Below, in pieces: positions 27,989 through 38,500 of a stretch of DNA of 64,000 nucleotides. The notes beneath the pieces were generated by a model. The model was not told the origin of the DNA. It saw only the letters and a program-made list of their open reading frames with translations, and made no database searches. The first letter of the stretch is position 1. Each line of letters starts with the position of its first letter. A program made the position numbers and the translations under genes. The stretch comes from Sphingobacterium haloxyli (GTDB taxonomy: Bacteria; Bacteroidota; Bacteroidia; Sphingobacteriales; Sphingobacteriaceae), in the NCBI RefSeq assembly GCF_002980525.1, contig NZ_PVBQ01000006.1:124001-188000 (forward strand), given 5' to 3'.

Positions 27989-29203
27989 TTAAAATAATGA
28001 GAGCTGGCAGCCCGGCGCATAAGGAGAATGCTTTTGAGCTTTCCCAAAAACAGTTCTCCCGTCATGTTTCCAAGAATCTCTACGCTCTTGCTCAATAACC
28101 TGCCGCATATCAAATTTCGGAGTAAAATTTGCTTCTGCTTGGAGCACGACTTCGTGCAGTTTATTGATTGTCTTTAATTTGTCCGCATTCCCAAGTTTCG
28201 ATTTTTCAATACCTTTCTGTAGTATCTGTATACTATCGTCGTAGATATCGATCGGTACCGGAAAGGGATGTCCATCTTTGCCTCCATGTGCAAACGAGAA
28301 ACGGGCAGGATCCTTAAATCTGGAAGGAGCGCCATGTATTACTTCACTTACCAGCGCTAGGGACTGCATAGTGCGCGGTCCCACGCCTTGCAGTAGCAAG
28401 AGGTCTTCGAAGTTGTCAGGATGCGATTCACGCGTTACATATAACAATGCCCCTAATCTTTTTAGATCTACATCCGATGAACGAACATCATGATGCCCTG
28501 GCATCATCAAGCGAGCAAAATCCCGTGTAACTTTTGACGAATCCTCGCGGGAAATAGCTAAAATGCCGTTCCGATTGTTAGCTGCACTAGCGGCCGTGAG
28601 GTTTAAGATGTATCCCTGCGGGATACCATTGATTCCCGTATGCGGCTCTTCGATAAACGATCTCAGGTTTTCCGAATGCCAGTGATATCTTCTAGCGGTA
28701 CCATCTCGACCATGCATGCCCTGTTGGACCACCGTCCAACTACCGTTGTCAGCCACAACAAAGTTGTGCAAATATAATTGATAGCCATCCTGTATCGCTG
28801 TGTTGTCCACTTTAGCAGAGAGCTTGGATGCCCTAACGAGTTGGTCGCCAGCAAGACCAGTTCGTTCGGCAACTCGCAACAGCTCAATTGGCGTCTCTCG
28901 CGACAGTTTACCCTTTCCTCCACATATATAGATTCCCAATGATGAGGATGCCGGATTGATCGTACGCTTTAAGGCACCCATGACTGATGTGGTAATTCCC
29001 GAGGAATGCCAGTCCATCCCCAGCACTGCGCCAAAGCTTTGAAACCAAAACGGATCAGCTAACCTTCGCAAAACCTCCGCTTTACCATAATCGCTTAAGA
29101 TGGCCTCAATTATTGATAATCCCAAAGAAGACATGCGCTCATATAACCAAGGGGGAACTTTACCGTAATGTAAGGGAAGATCCGCTGTTCCTGATTGTTT
29201 CAT
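27989..29203 (-). CDS. DUF763-family protein
   Basis: 404 residues, soluble. GTADLPLHYGKVPPWLYERM at the N-terminus, DPFWFQSFGAVLGMDWHSSG, and LLLQGVGPRTMQSLALVSEV (a helix-hairpin-helix-like stretch) are typical of the DUF763 family found in bacteria and archaea. The HhH-like motif hints at nucleic-acid binding, but no function is known. Single gene, 212 bases upstream of secDF on the same strand. Confidence 0.8.
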   Translation of the reverse strand: MKQSGTADLPLHYGKVPPWLYERMSSLGLSIIEAILSDYGKAEVLRRLADPFWFQSFGAVLGMDWHSSGITTSVMGALKRTINPASSSLGIYICGGKGKLSRETPIELLRVAERTGLAGDQLVRASKLSAKVDNTAIQDGYQLYLHNFVVADNGSWTVVQQGMHGRDGTARRYHWHSENLRSFIEEPHTGINGIPQGYILNLTAASAANNRNGILAISREDSSKVTRDFARLMMPGHHDVRSSDVDLKRLGALLYVTRESHPDNFEDLLLLQGVGPRTMQSLALVSEVIHGAPSRFKDPARFSFAHGGKDGHPFPVPIDIYDDSIQILQKGIEKSKLGNADKLKTINKLHEVVLQAEANFTPKFDMRQVIEQERRDSWKHDGRTVFGKAQKHSPYAPGCQLSLF

Positions 29204-29262
29204 TTTACTAAATTGTTTAGTACAAACTTAAGTAAAATGCTTTGTATTTATGAATACGATTT

Positions 29263-29670
29263 TTACTTCTCCATATTCAATATTACCCAGCGATGGCCGT
29301 CGGGGTCAGCAAAACGCATTACCCACCAACCTTCTTTCATCTCCTCAGGCGGACTGATGATATCCGCATCGATATCGAGAAGCGCTTGTTCCCACGCTAG
29401 TACTTCATCTTTGGTGTCGGCCGAAATACTGAAATTTACTTCGTTTGTTCCCCAAGTATCCAAAGCTTTCGTCCTCACGCCCCTCTCAAATCGCTCCGTG
29501 GAAAAAAGGTTAAGAACAAAGCCGTTGTCACCAATTGAGAGCGAAATGAAATCATCTCCGTCATGGGTCAGTTGCCGTACCGTAAAGCCCAAAGCACGGT
29601 AGAATTCTTTAGACCTGTTTATATCTTTTACAGGGTAATCTGCCCAAATTTTAGAAGGTCTCGGTGCCAT
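29263..29670 (-). CDS. VOC-family (glyoxalase/bleomycin-resistance fold) protein
   Basis: 135 residues with two beta-alpha-beta-beta-beta modules: DYPVKDINRSKEFYRALGFTV in the first and ALLDIDADIISPPEEM with WWVMRFADPDGHRWVILN in the second, the typical metal-binding Glu/His region near the end. Substrate unknown. The C-terminal DPDGH is conserved in the family. Confidence 0.85.
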   Translation of the reverse strand: MAPRPSKIWADYPVKDINRSKEFYRALGFTVRQLTHDGDDFISLSIGDNGFVLNLFSTERFERGVRTKALDTWGTNEVNFSISADTKDEVLAWEQALLDIDADIISPPEEMKEGWWVMRFADPDGHRWVILNMEK

Positions 29671-29783
29671 AATACATGTATTTTAATTATCAAAATTATT
29701 TATTACGCGTTATAATAGACTTAGCACAGGGCAAGAAAAGTGACGTCAGCACGATGGCAGTATGTCTTCTATTCTGTACAATT

Positions 29784-30530
29784 TTATATGATTAACTGCA
29801 AACCATCATACGCATGGCGTAACTCGACTTTGTCGAGATTTGCTAACATTTCTTCATCAAAATGAGTCAGTAGGATTTGTTTTGTACGAAAATGGTTTGT
29901 TTTCTCACACAATTGTAGGTAATGGAGATGTCCATCAACCGCCGTCGCGTAAAAGCAACATTCGCAAATAAATAAGTCGGTATCCGCAGCAATCTTTATC
30001 AGTTGGTCGGTCCAGCCAGTGTCTCCAGAATACCCAATCGTTTTCTGTGCTGTACGTATTCGGATGCCATGAGGGCGACTTTCTGGCTTATGTGCTACCG
30101 GTATTGGCGTTACGGTGACATACGACAATGTAATTTCCTTCTCCTGTCGGTAGTACACATAGTTCAGATTTAAGTTATCCAACACGTTGCTTCCTGGATA
30201 AAGAAGTTCGACCAACTGTTGGATCTTTTCTTTACCGCCAGGAGGACTCACAATGGTAAGCGGTTCTTCTCGTTTTTCTTTGGCTGCATCCAGCAGTATA
30301 AAGGGCAAACCGCCATAATGGTCACCATGAAAATGCGAAATAATAATCGTATCGATTTCTGCTACAGATAAGCCGTGTTTTTTTATGCCGGCAAGTGTTC
30401 CGGCGCCACAGTCAATCAAGAATGTCCCCTCCGGCGATTCGACATGAAAGCAAGTCTGGGCATTCCCACCACTGGAAAAAGCATCTCCACAACCTACTAT
30501 GGTAAGGATATGCGTACTTCGTTTTTTCAT
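29784..30530 (-). CDS. MBL-fold hydrolase, RNase Z-like branch
   Basis: 248 residues. Zinc signature SHFHGDHYGGLPF at about residues 69-81, with GTFLIDCGAGT before it and IGYSGDTGWTD later, then a final LLTHFDEEM. This arrangement fits the RNase Z/phosphonate-type MBL group rather than lactonases. It lacks the long arm expected of true RNase Z, so tRNA processing is doubtful. Confidence 0.75.
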   Translation of the reverse strand: MKKRSTHILTIVGCGDAFSSGGNAQTCFHVESPEGTFLIDCGAGTLAGIKKHGLSVAEIDTIIISHFHGDHYGGLPFILLDAAKEKREEPLTIVSPPGGKEKIQQLVELLYPGSNVLDNLNLNYVYYRQEKEITLSYVTVTPIPVAHKPESRPHGIRIRTAQKTIGYSGDTGWTDQLIKIAADTDLFICECCFYATAVDGHLHYLQLCEKTNHFRTKQILLTHFDEEMLANLDKVELRHAYDGLQLII

Positions 30531-30604
30531 CGGTATGTAATTTGCTACCTAATGCTATACGATAGTCGTGCCAGTTTAGTATTCTAAGTATTGCTTCTAC
30601 CGCC

Positions 30605-31627
30605 TTATCGCCAACCTAATCCAGGAGCCACGTGTTGTAAGATAGCGGTAAGAACGTGCACGTTGTAATCGACGCCCAGCGTGTTTGGTATGGTCAGGAG
30701 CAAGGTGTCAGCTTCCTTAATAGCTTCATCCGCAGCTAGTTCTTCAATGAGTTGATCCGGCTCCGCGGCATAGCTACGTCCGAAGATAGCACGTTTATTG
30801 GGTTCAATCATACCGACTTTGTCTTCTCTGCTAGCTTCGTGCCCAAAATAATATCGGTCCTGGTCATTCACCAATGCGAAGATTGAGCGGCTTACGGACA
30901 CCCTCGGTTCTCGTGTATGTCCGGTCTCTCTCCAAGCTTTTTTAAATAATCTGATCTGTTCTGCCTGCTGTATATGAAATGGCTTTCCACTTTCGTCGTC
31001 TTTAAGTGTAGAACTTTGAAGGTTCATCCCTTGTTGAGCTGCCCAGATAGCAGTAGCGTTGGAACCCGCGCCCCACCATATACGGTCGCGCAATCCTTCC
31101 GCGTGTGGTTCTAAACGTAATAAGCCGGGTGGATTCGGGAACATGGGGTTAGGATTAGGTTCGGCAAACCCAATGCCATTTAGTTTTTCTAAGAACTCCA
31201 ACCCTTTTTGGCGTCCCATGTCGGCATCCGTCTTATCTTCGGCGGGCTCATATCCGAAATAACGCCATCCGTCAATTACCTGTTCGGGAGACCCTCTACT
31301 GATACCTAATTGTAAGCGACCTCCAGAAATTAGATCAGCCGCTCCGGCATCTTCGATCATGTATAGAGGGTTCTCGTAGCGCATGTCAATTACACCCGTG
31401 CCAATTTCGATTTTACGGGTTCTAGCGCCTATCGCCGCCAACAGAGGGAAGGGCGAAGCTAGTTGTTTAGCAAAATGATGTACACGAAAATATGCACCGT
31501 CTAAACCAATTTCTTCAGCTGCTATTGCTAAATCAATGGATTGAAGCAAAGTGTCGCTTGCAGTGCGAGCAGCATATGCCGGATGGTTGTCCCAATGACC
31601 AAAAGATAAAAAGCCTATTCTCTTCAT
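30605..31627 (-). CDS. LLM-class flavin-dependent oxidoreductase (luciferase-like)
   Basis: About 340 residues from the ATG giving MKRIGFLSFGHW; three codons earlier lies another ATG. TIM-barrel flavoprotein of the luciferase-like monooxygenase class: AIAAEEIGLDGAYFRVHHFA, ARTRKIEIGTGVIDMRYENP and GRLQLGISRGSP are the characteristic strands binding FMN. Substrate unknown. Confidence 0.85.
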   Translation of the reverse strand: MKRIGFLSFGHWDNHPAYAARTASDTLLQSIDLAIAAEEIGLDGAYFRVHHFAKQLASPFPLLAAIGARTRKIEIGTGVIDMRYENPLYMIEDAGAADLISGGRLQLGISRGSPEQVIDGWRYFGYEPAEDKTDADMGRQKGLEFLEKLNGIGFAEPNPNPMFPNPPGLLRLEPHAEGLRDRIWWGAGSNATAIWAAQQGMNLQSSTLKDDESGKPFHIQQAEQIRLFKKAWRETGHTREPRVSVSRSIFALVNDQDRYYFGHEASREDKVGMIEPNKRAIFGRSYAAEPDQLIEELAADEAIKEADTLLLTIPNTLGVDYNVHVLTAILQHVAPGLGWR

Positions 31628-31727
31628 ATTCCACAACGGATTTAATTATTTGCTAAAATAAGAAAATAAGCCCACACTACGTGTTAGTTTAGTTTACCTT
31701 CACCCAGTTGAATGTCCACTAACAAGC

Positions 31728-31794
31728 AAAAAAATCCTGAGGCGGGGAACCTCAGGATCTTTAACTAACTAACCAATTATAAACCTAAAATTAT
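31728..31794 (-). ncRNA. Small RNA family, copy B
   Basis: Read on the minus strand: -7-like TATAATAG (31801-31808), leader with TAGGTTTATAATTGG-TTAGTTAG, hairpin CCTGAGGT-TCCCC-GCCTCAGG and seven T residues. The double box TTAACA lies at 31849-31854 and 31859-31864, 40 bases upstream of the -7 box. The stem has one G-U pair that is A-U or G-C in other copies. It fills most of the gene-free stretch 31628-31949; the rest shows nothing recognisable. Confidence 0.7.
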
Positions 31795-31949
31795 GAAGTA
31801 CTATTATAACAGCAATTCTTATACATTTCGTATAATCTCGATGCCGGTTTAACACATCTTAACAAAAAGGTCTGCTCGTGTGTACTGTAAATATTTCCTG
31901 TAATTGAACCTAAAAATGCTATATTGGTGTTGTAAAACAGATATCTCCT

Positions 31950-32381
31950 ATGCGCATTTTTCAAACTTCACTGGACATTACGCCTAAAACAAGAGGCTTC
32001 CACCTAATCACCTCAGACATCATCCGATCATTACCTGAAATAGCCACTATCAAAACGGGAATCTGCCAGGTCTTTATTCAACATACATCCGCATCATTGA
32101 CAATCAATGAAAATGCCGATCCTACTGTGCGATTAGATTTTGAAACCTTTTTTAATAAATCAGTACCCGAGAACGATCCGGACTATCGCCACGATTACGA
32201 AGGGTCGGATGACATGCCCGCTCATTTGAAAAGTTCGTTGTTAGGGAATTCAATTACAATTCCCGTCACAGATGGTCGGCTCAACCTAGGGACTTGGCAG
32301 GGTATTTATCTCTGCGAACACCGTGATCATGGAGGACCTAGGCGCTTGGTGGTTACTGTGTGGGGACTTCCTGCCGATTAA
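31950..32381 (+). CDS. YjbQ-family protein (secondary thiamine-phosphate synthase-type)
   Basis: 143 residues, the full length of the small UPF0047/YjbQ family. CQVFIQHTSASLTINENADP and YRHDYEGSDDMPAHLKSSLLG, then LGTWQGIYLCEHRDHGGPRRLVV, are the conserved blocks with the metal-binding histidines. Family members can weakly replace thiamine-phosphate synthase; the true reaction is uncertain. Confidence 0.9.
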   Translation: MRIFQTSLDITPKTRGFHLITSDIIRSLPEIATIKTGICQVFIQHTSASLTINENADPTVRLDFETFFNKSVPENDPDYRHDYEGSDDMPAHLKSSLLGNSITIPVTDGRLNLGTWQGIYLCEHRDHGGPRRLVVTVWGLPAD

Positions 32382-32509
32382 CTACGGAACTTTACACCGT
32401 CTATTTAAATTGTTCAGGTATAACATTGGATTCTTCGATCCAAAGTTTGCATACAATAAACAACCCTGAAGCACTTTGCTCCAGGGCTTATGTCTGCGAA
32501 TAGGACGTA

Positions 32510-33538
32510 TTACACCTCAGCTGTCGATGCTTTTATTTTCGCTGTCCATACCGTTCCACTGATGTCGGTCAGTTTTAAGTAATAACCATCCTTCAGTAGT
32601 ATTTCCCCCATATCTATAGAGACATCAGCTTTTGCCCCAAGAGGTATAACCAAACTATGTTTTCCAGGTTTGATTTTTGCCACATAGTGATTGTGAATCC
32701 TGTCGTTTGGGAATCGCGCCAATTTATCCTGACCGATGAATTTAACGACCTCATTATTTTTATCCAAAATCTCTATCCTGATCAAAAATGACCCATACAC
32801 ATCCGCGCCTTCAACCCGGAAAAGCTGAAAGGTTAGGTCAGAACCCTCCTGTCGAATGTTCGAGATTTCAATTTTCGGTTTCACCGATTTATTATGGAGT
32901 GTACCGAAAACGCCACCATGAAAATACTGATTGGTAAACAAGGTAAGTCCAAAGATGAATACCGACATTATCAAAATTTTCGTCTGCGGACTTTTGATCG
33001 GGAGAGTGCCCGACCCCAACCACCTGAACCAGATCCTACTAGTAAAAATGTACGGCCTATCCATAATGTATTTATCGAGAGAATATGCGCCACTCCCGCT
33101 CAAGAATAAGGTAAAACCAGATGCAATGCCCAATACGCCTATCTGCCATTCGTCCAGACAGGTGGTTCCAATCCAGCCAGATCCCAACAAGATACCCAAT
33201 GCAAGGAAAAATACACCTATGCTCATCAATCTTGTAAATAGACCTAGGATGATGAACAATCCCACGATAGCTTCTATAATCGTGAATATAACCATGGAAG
33301 TTTGTAATGCTTCGGGGTTAGAAACCAGGTATTCAATAATCGGCTTAATACCCAGTGCGTTAGGGAGGAAATGATTGGATTTTTCTCCTATATATCCTGC
33401 TTCTTCGGGAATAAGCTTGTTCTCTAAGATCAAACGTCTCCAAAAAGCGGAAAAGTAGGTCCAACCGATGACCCAACGTAGAGACAACGTAAACAGTCCG
33501 GCAAGGTTTGCCGTACCGTCAATATGATGATGTTTCAT
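32510..33538 (-). CDS. DoxD-like/DoxX membrane protein (thiosulfate:quinone oxidoreductase-type)
   Basis: 342 residues. The first half has four membrane spans of the DoxX/DoxD type (TLSLRWVIGWTYFSAFWRRL, AIVGLFIILGLFTRLMSIGV, GTTCLDEWQIGVLGIASGF). After a fifth span (about 185-205) the second half (about 215-342) is soluble and beta-rich, like the DoxA part of thiosulfate:quinone oxidoreductase, so this could be a DoxD-DoxA fusion. Enzyme activity is not shown by the sequence. Confidence 0.7.
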   Translation of the reverse strand: MKHHHIDGTANLAGLFTLSLRWVIGWTYFSAFWRRLILENKLIPEEAGYIGEKSNHFLPNALGIKPIIEYLVSNPEALQTSMVIFTIIEAIVGLFIILGLFTRLMSIGVFFLALGILLGSGWIGTTCLDEWQIGVLGIASGFTLFLSGSGAYSLDKYIMDRPYIFTSRIWFRWLGSGTLPIKSPQTKILIMSVFIFGLTLFTNQYFHGGVFGTLHNKSVKPKIEISNIRQEGSDLTFQLFRVEGADVYGSFLIRIEILDKNNEVVKFIGQDKLARFPNDRIHNHYVAKIKPGKHSLVIPLGAKADVSIDMGEILLKDGYYLKLTDISGTVWTAKIKASTAEV

Positions 33539-33592
33539 TGAATTGATATTTTATTAAACGTAAAAAATTGTAGATGTTTGTATGTCCTAGGC

Positions 33593-33967
33593 TCAGACTA
33601 CATCAATCTTCATACGTTTATATAAAATATATTTGGGCGGGCTATTACCACGAAAGGTTGCCGTATAATGACGGAGAACCTTAGCAGACAGGAGATCTAA
33701 AAGCTGATCACGCGATAAATCAACCGGATCAATTTGTTGGTTAATTTTTGATTTCCTTACAGTTGAAATCCGCAAGCCCATATTCAAAGAATAGGAGCAA
33801 AGATTTGATCGAGTAGAAGCCTTAGTTGTGTTGAGCGGTTTGACATAGTCAATATTTGCCGCGCTAGTCAGTACTTCCTTAACAACGCAAGGACTAAGGG
33901 AAAATAAAACAAACCACATCAATAAGATGTGCCTCAAGTTTTCTGTATTTCGTTTTATTTCCAACAT
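33593..33967 (-). CDS. Conserved hypothetical secreted protein
   Basis: 124 residues from the ATG giving MLEIKRNTENLRHILLMWFVLFSLSPCVVKEVL; the open frame runs further upstream, but those residues look like non-coding translation. After a hydrophobic segment it holds NTTKASTRSNLCSYSLN and ends with TATFRGNSPPKYILYKRMKI, a tail I recall from small unknown proteins of Bacteroidota. Probably exported. It lies 54 bases upstream of the DoxD-like gene on the same strand. Confidence 0.6.
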   Translation of the reverse strand: MLEIKRNTENLRHILLMWFVLFSLSPCVVKEVLTSAANIDYVKPLNTTKASTRSNLCSYSLNMGLRISTVRKSKINQQIDPVDLSRDQLLDLLSAKVLRHYTATFRGNSPPKYILYKRMKIDVV

Positions 33968-34201
33968 GGTCGTAAAGATAAACAAATATTTATCGTTTAA
34001 TCCACAGAACTTACAAACCATATCGTCATCGTCATATAAAATCAACCAAGGAATTCGTGTTAGCAAGAAAGAGAACATCACCCAGACGCACATCATATTA
34101 ACATATTACAACTTCGCGAACTATTACAGCAAAAAAAGTGAAAAATCTTACTAAGATTCCCATATAGATGTCGTTATAGGAAGTACACAACCACTATAAA
34201 C

Positions 34202-35395
34202 ATGAAAGCTATATCAAAAATAGCCAGGCTCATTAAACGATACATGGACGGAGAACTTACTCCAGAAGAACGCATAGTCTTGGAACAATGGCGAGGGGAA
34301 ACGCCAGAAAATGAAGCTTTTTTTAAATCCCTTACCGAAGGCGATGAAATCTTTGAAGATGGGCTATCTTGGATTCAGCTTGAGCAGGAGGAAGGCGAAG
34401 ACTGGCTACGCAAACTGAAGGAGCGAACCTTGAAAAGAGCCAGTACAGCTGCAAATACGGGAAACCGTTCAAGAAGGTTATACTTTATCTATTTTGCCGC
34501 TGCAGCTGTTCTGTTGATAGCAGGTTTTTTTAGTTATTTTCGACTTAGCGCTCCCGTGGTCGGGGAGGAGGTAAGCCTTTCCAGTATACAGGCTGGAACC
34601 AATAAAGCAAAGCTCGTTCTGTCCGATGGTAAGGAGATAAACTTGAGGAGCGACAAAGATGGGATTATCCTTGACAACCAGTTATCCTATGCTGATGGTA
34701 CACCTTTATTGGTAATAGATAAGAACAGGATTTCTCATATTAAAGCCACAATTCATGTTCCCAAAGGAGGCAAATATAAAGTCACCTTATCAGACGGAAG
34801 CAAGGTATGGTTGAACGCCCAATCAACATTAGTATATCCACTCCAATTCGATAGCCGGCATCGTAAAGTTACCTTAGAGGGCGAAGCTTATTTTGAAGTT
34901 GCACCCGTTACCGATGACGATCAAGTCGTACCGTTTGAAGTCATTTGTAGAAATCAGAAAATTCTCGTCACGGGTACAGCGTTTAACGTATCCGCTTATG
35001 CTGATGATATCCGTACTGTAACTACGCTAGTCGAAGGGTCGGTTAGTATAGAATCCGGACATCAAAAGGTACATTTAGTGCCCAATCAACAAGTCATAAG
35101 CAGCACTGCCGGAAACATCATTAAAAAAGAAGTAGATGTGCAACCTTTCGTAGCCTGGAAAGATAATAAATTCCTGTTTTACGAAACAGAACTACGCGAT
35201 TTAATGAAGTCAATCAGCCGTTGGTATGCCATTGACGTCAGCTATCAAGATCAGATTTCGCCAACCTATTTCTATGGGGAAATAGACAGAGATAAAAACC
35301 TTGCCGAGGCCCTGCGTATTATCGAAAAAAGTGGCGTCAAATTTACGCTTCGAAAAAGCGGAAAAACATCGAATTTAATAATAATTAAAGAATAA
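34202..35395 (+). CDS. FecR-family anti-sigma factor
   Basis: 397 residues. N-terminal cytoplasmic anti-sigma part (RYMDGELTPEERIVLEQWR), one membrane span at about 95-112 (YFIYFAAAAVLLIAGFFSYF), then the periplasmic FecR domain (GGKYKVTLSDGSKVWLNAQS, LEGEAYFEVAP, TGTAFNVSAYADD) and the C-terminal DUF4974 domain (FYETELRDLMKSISRWYAIDV). It senses the STN domain of the SusC encoded next and releases an ECF sigma factor. The sigma gene is not upstream as usual but lies at 41711. Confidence 0.93.
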   Translation: MKAISKIARLIKRYMDGELTPEERIVLEQWRGETPENEAFFKSLTEGDEIFEDGLSWIQLEQEEGEDWLRKLKERTLKRASTAANTGNRSRRLYFIYFAAAAVLLIAGFFSYFRLSAPVVGEEVSLSSIQAGTNKAKLVLSDGKEINLRSDKDGIILDNQLSYADGTPLLVIDKNRISHIKATIHVPKGGKYKVTLSDGSKVWLNAQSTLVYPLQFDSRHRKVTLEGEAYFEVAPVTDDDQVVPFEVICRNQKILVTGTAFNVSAYADDIRTVTTLVEGSVSIESGHQKVHLVPNQQVISSTAGNIIKKEVDVQPFVAWKDNKFLFYETELRDLMKSISRWYAIDVSYQDQISPTYFYGEIDRDKNLAEALRIIEKSGVKFTLRKSGKTSNLIIIKE

Positions 35396-35452
35396 ACACT
35401 AAACGAACGAACTATGGAAAGAACAGGCATCAAATACCTAATGTGAGCAAAA

Positions 35453-35484
35453 ACCGAATCGGGTCTCGTACACCCGAGTTCGGT
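35453..35484 (+). other. Stem-loop in the fecR-susC intergenic leader
   Basis: ACCGAATCGGGT, seven-base loop, then ACCCGAGTTCGGT: a 12-bp stem with one bulged G. No T tract follows, so it is not a normal terminator. It lies about 75 bases before the susC ATG and just after a 10-codon open frame starting at 35414 (MERTGIKYLM). Confidence 0.5.
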
Positions 35485-35559
35485 CATTACGATTTGCTGA
35501 AAAGCGTCGATACAGATTATAAACTCTTATTCATTACCAAATCCTAATTGTACAAAAAT

Positions 35560-38500
35560 ATGATTTTTTTGCAACATAATGATTATGGCAGGGAACCTGC
35601 CTCTTCTAAACTAAAACGCTGGATAGTCCTTATGAAATTAACTATTTTGCTTACGTTATTGAGTGTTTTTAAACTCACAGCTAGTGGATTCGCGCAACAA
35701 GTATCACTGAAGGCCGTAAACGCTCCACTTATTCATATTATGCAGACCGTTCAAAAACAAAGCGGCATGCCATTTTTATTAAACGGAAAAGATCTTGCAG
35801 ATACGAAGATCACGATAGATATCAAGCATGTGCCCTTAGAAAAAGCACTAACCACGCTATTCGCCGGTCAACCCATCGCGTGGGAGATATCTGACGGAAC
35901 GATTATCCTCCGTCGTTCCAATAAAATGAACTTCCCGCCATCCGCTGCGCCGATCAAACAAGAGCGTATCATAAACGGGCGCGTCACAGACGAGCAAGGC
36001 AGACCCATCCAAGGTGCGTCGATACAAGTTGCTGGTACGAATGACGGGACAAGTACAGACGAACAAGGGAACTTTTCCATCGCTGTGAACGCTCCCAATA
36101 GTGTTCTTCAAGTTTCGTATGTTGGCTTTATCAAATCGGAGATCACCATCGGCAATCAACAAACCATCAACGTAACGTTGAAAGCCAGTTTTGGTGATTT
36201 AGATGAGGTTGTCGTAGTAGGCTACGGTACGCAGAAGAAAAAATTGATTACCGGAGCTAGCATCCAAGTCAAAGGAGAGGATCTACAGAAACTGAGCACG
36301 CCAAGTATATTAGAAGCGTTACAAAGTCAATCTCCAGGGGTTCAAATTACGCAAAATTCAGGTATGCCAGGCGAAAGCTTTAAGGTGACCATCCGTGGTA
36401 TAGGAACGACCGGCAATTCTGCCCCACTTTACGTTATCGATGGCGTACCGGGCGGCGATATTAACATGCTTAATCCATCCGACATTGAAACAATTGATGT
36501 GTTAAAAGATGCGGCCTCTGCCGCCATCTATGGTTCCCGGGCCGCCAATGGCGTTGTACTGGTCACAACCAAGCAGGGCAAAGAAGGACGCACGACAATA
36601 CACCTGGATAGCTATGTTGGCTTCCAAAATGCATATAAACTTCCATCACTGTTAAATGCCCAAGAATATATGGCCATACAGGATGAGCGGCGATTTAATG
36701 AGGGAGCAAGTCCTTTCGATTGGGCGACACTTATCCCCAAGCAGTATGAGCAGATTACTAGCGGCACGTGGAATGGCACTGACTGGCTTAAAGAAATACA
36801 TAATGACAACGCACTACTGCATAATACATCCCTTAACATAATGGGCGGTAACGAACAATCTCGCTTTTCGATTGGATATTCTATCACCGATCGACAAGGC
36901 ATTATGGGTGTGCCAGTAGAGCCAAACTTCCAACGTCATACGGCACGTATCAATTCTGAACATATCCTGCTCCAGAATGACGATTTTACGATCCTTAAAT
37001 TTGGCGAAAACGTGAATTACGGGTTCAATAATCGTTCAGGAATCGGAATCGGAAATATCTATTGGAACGATATACACAACATGTTGGTTGGTAATCCGTT
37101 GTTGCCTGTTAGAAACGAAAATGGTGACTACTATGATCAAGCGAGCAAGGTTGCCGACGGATGGGCCTTCGATGGCGCGACAGCTAATCCGGTAGCCGAG
37201 ATGGACTATCGCCGCGGACAAAACTTGAGCAAGAGCCACAGTCTTTCTGCAAACGCCTATCTGGAAATTCAACCCATCAGAAACTTGGTTTTTAAATCGA
37301 ATTTTGGATATCGGTTAAATGCCTCTTCCTACCGACAATATACACCCGCGTACGCGCTTTCAACTACCCTGACTAACCCCGTGGATGATATTTCCCAAAA
37401 CCAGGAGTTAGGGTATAAGATTTTATTAGAGAACACGCTAAGTTATAACTTCAGCCCCTTAGAAGGACATCAGATGGATATGGTGGTGGGCCAGTCGATC
37501 GAGAAAAATGGTATTGGCGAGAACCTGAGTGTAACAACAGCAAATTCCTCATTTCCCGGGCAGTGGGACAAAGCCTGGGTGGGCAACGGACAAGGGTATG
37601 ATGGTTTTATCCCCACTGTAGGAGGCGCACACCTCCCCGAATTCAAAATCTCCTCTTATTTTGGTCGAGTGAATTATAACATCAATGAGACCTATATGGC
37701 ATCCTTAGTTTTAAGAGCTGATGGTTCTTCTAATTTTTCGCGAGGTCATCGTTGGGGTTACTTTCCATCTGCCTCGGCGGGCTGGATCATGACCAATGAA
37801 GATTTCTTAGAGGACAACGGTTTTATGGATTTCATGAAGTTACGTGCCAGCTGGGGGCAAAACGGAAACGCAGATATCCCCCCATTTCAATATTTACCCA
37901 CGATCGCCATCGATGTCAGAAACGGTTATTATTTCGGAAACAACAAGAATACGTTGATTCGGGGAGCATACCCAGATGTGTCGCCAAATCCTGATATTTC
38001 TTGGGAAACGTCTGAGCAGCTTAATATAGGTTTTGACTCCCGATTCTTAAACAATAGACTAGCTTTCGTTTTCGATTGGTATAAAAAAACGACTAAAGAT
38101 TGGCTGGTGTTTGTACCCGTTCTGGCAACCTACGGCACATCGGGACGTTTTGTGAATGGTGGAGACGTAGAAAACAAAGGGATAGAGATCGGATTGGATT
38201 GGAGCGATACCAAAGGAGACTTTCGTTATGGCATTGGCATTAATGGCGCCTACAACAAAAACCGAGTGCTCCGGATCGACAACGATGAGGGGATTATACA
38301 CGGCGAACCCGATGTACTTAGTCAGGGAACCCAACCAATGTACCGGGCTCAAGTTAACTATCCTATCGGCTATTTCTACGGCTTTCAAACCGACGGTATC
38401 TTTCAAACCCAAGAGCAGATCGAGGCCTTACGCCAGAGCGGTCATGGCGTCCTGCCTAACGCCCAGCCTGGCGATGTAATTTTCGTAGACAACAACCGGG

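Noticed and set aside
31792..31850. Short open frames on the plus strand starting ATGAARTAC in several small-RNA copies (for example MKYYYNSNSYTFR)
   Set aside because: The frames have different lengths, stop after three codons in copies C and E, and the shared residues follow from the conserved -7 box and leader on the other strand. In copy A the frame is unrelated. The long T run is always on the small-RNA strand.
33968..34096. Upstream extension of the secreted unknown protein
   Set aside because: The additional residues include DDDD and Cys-rich stretches unlike a signal peptide; a normal start lies at 33967.
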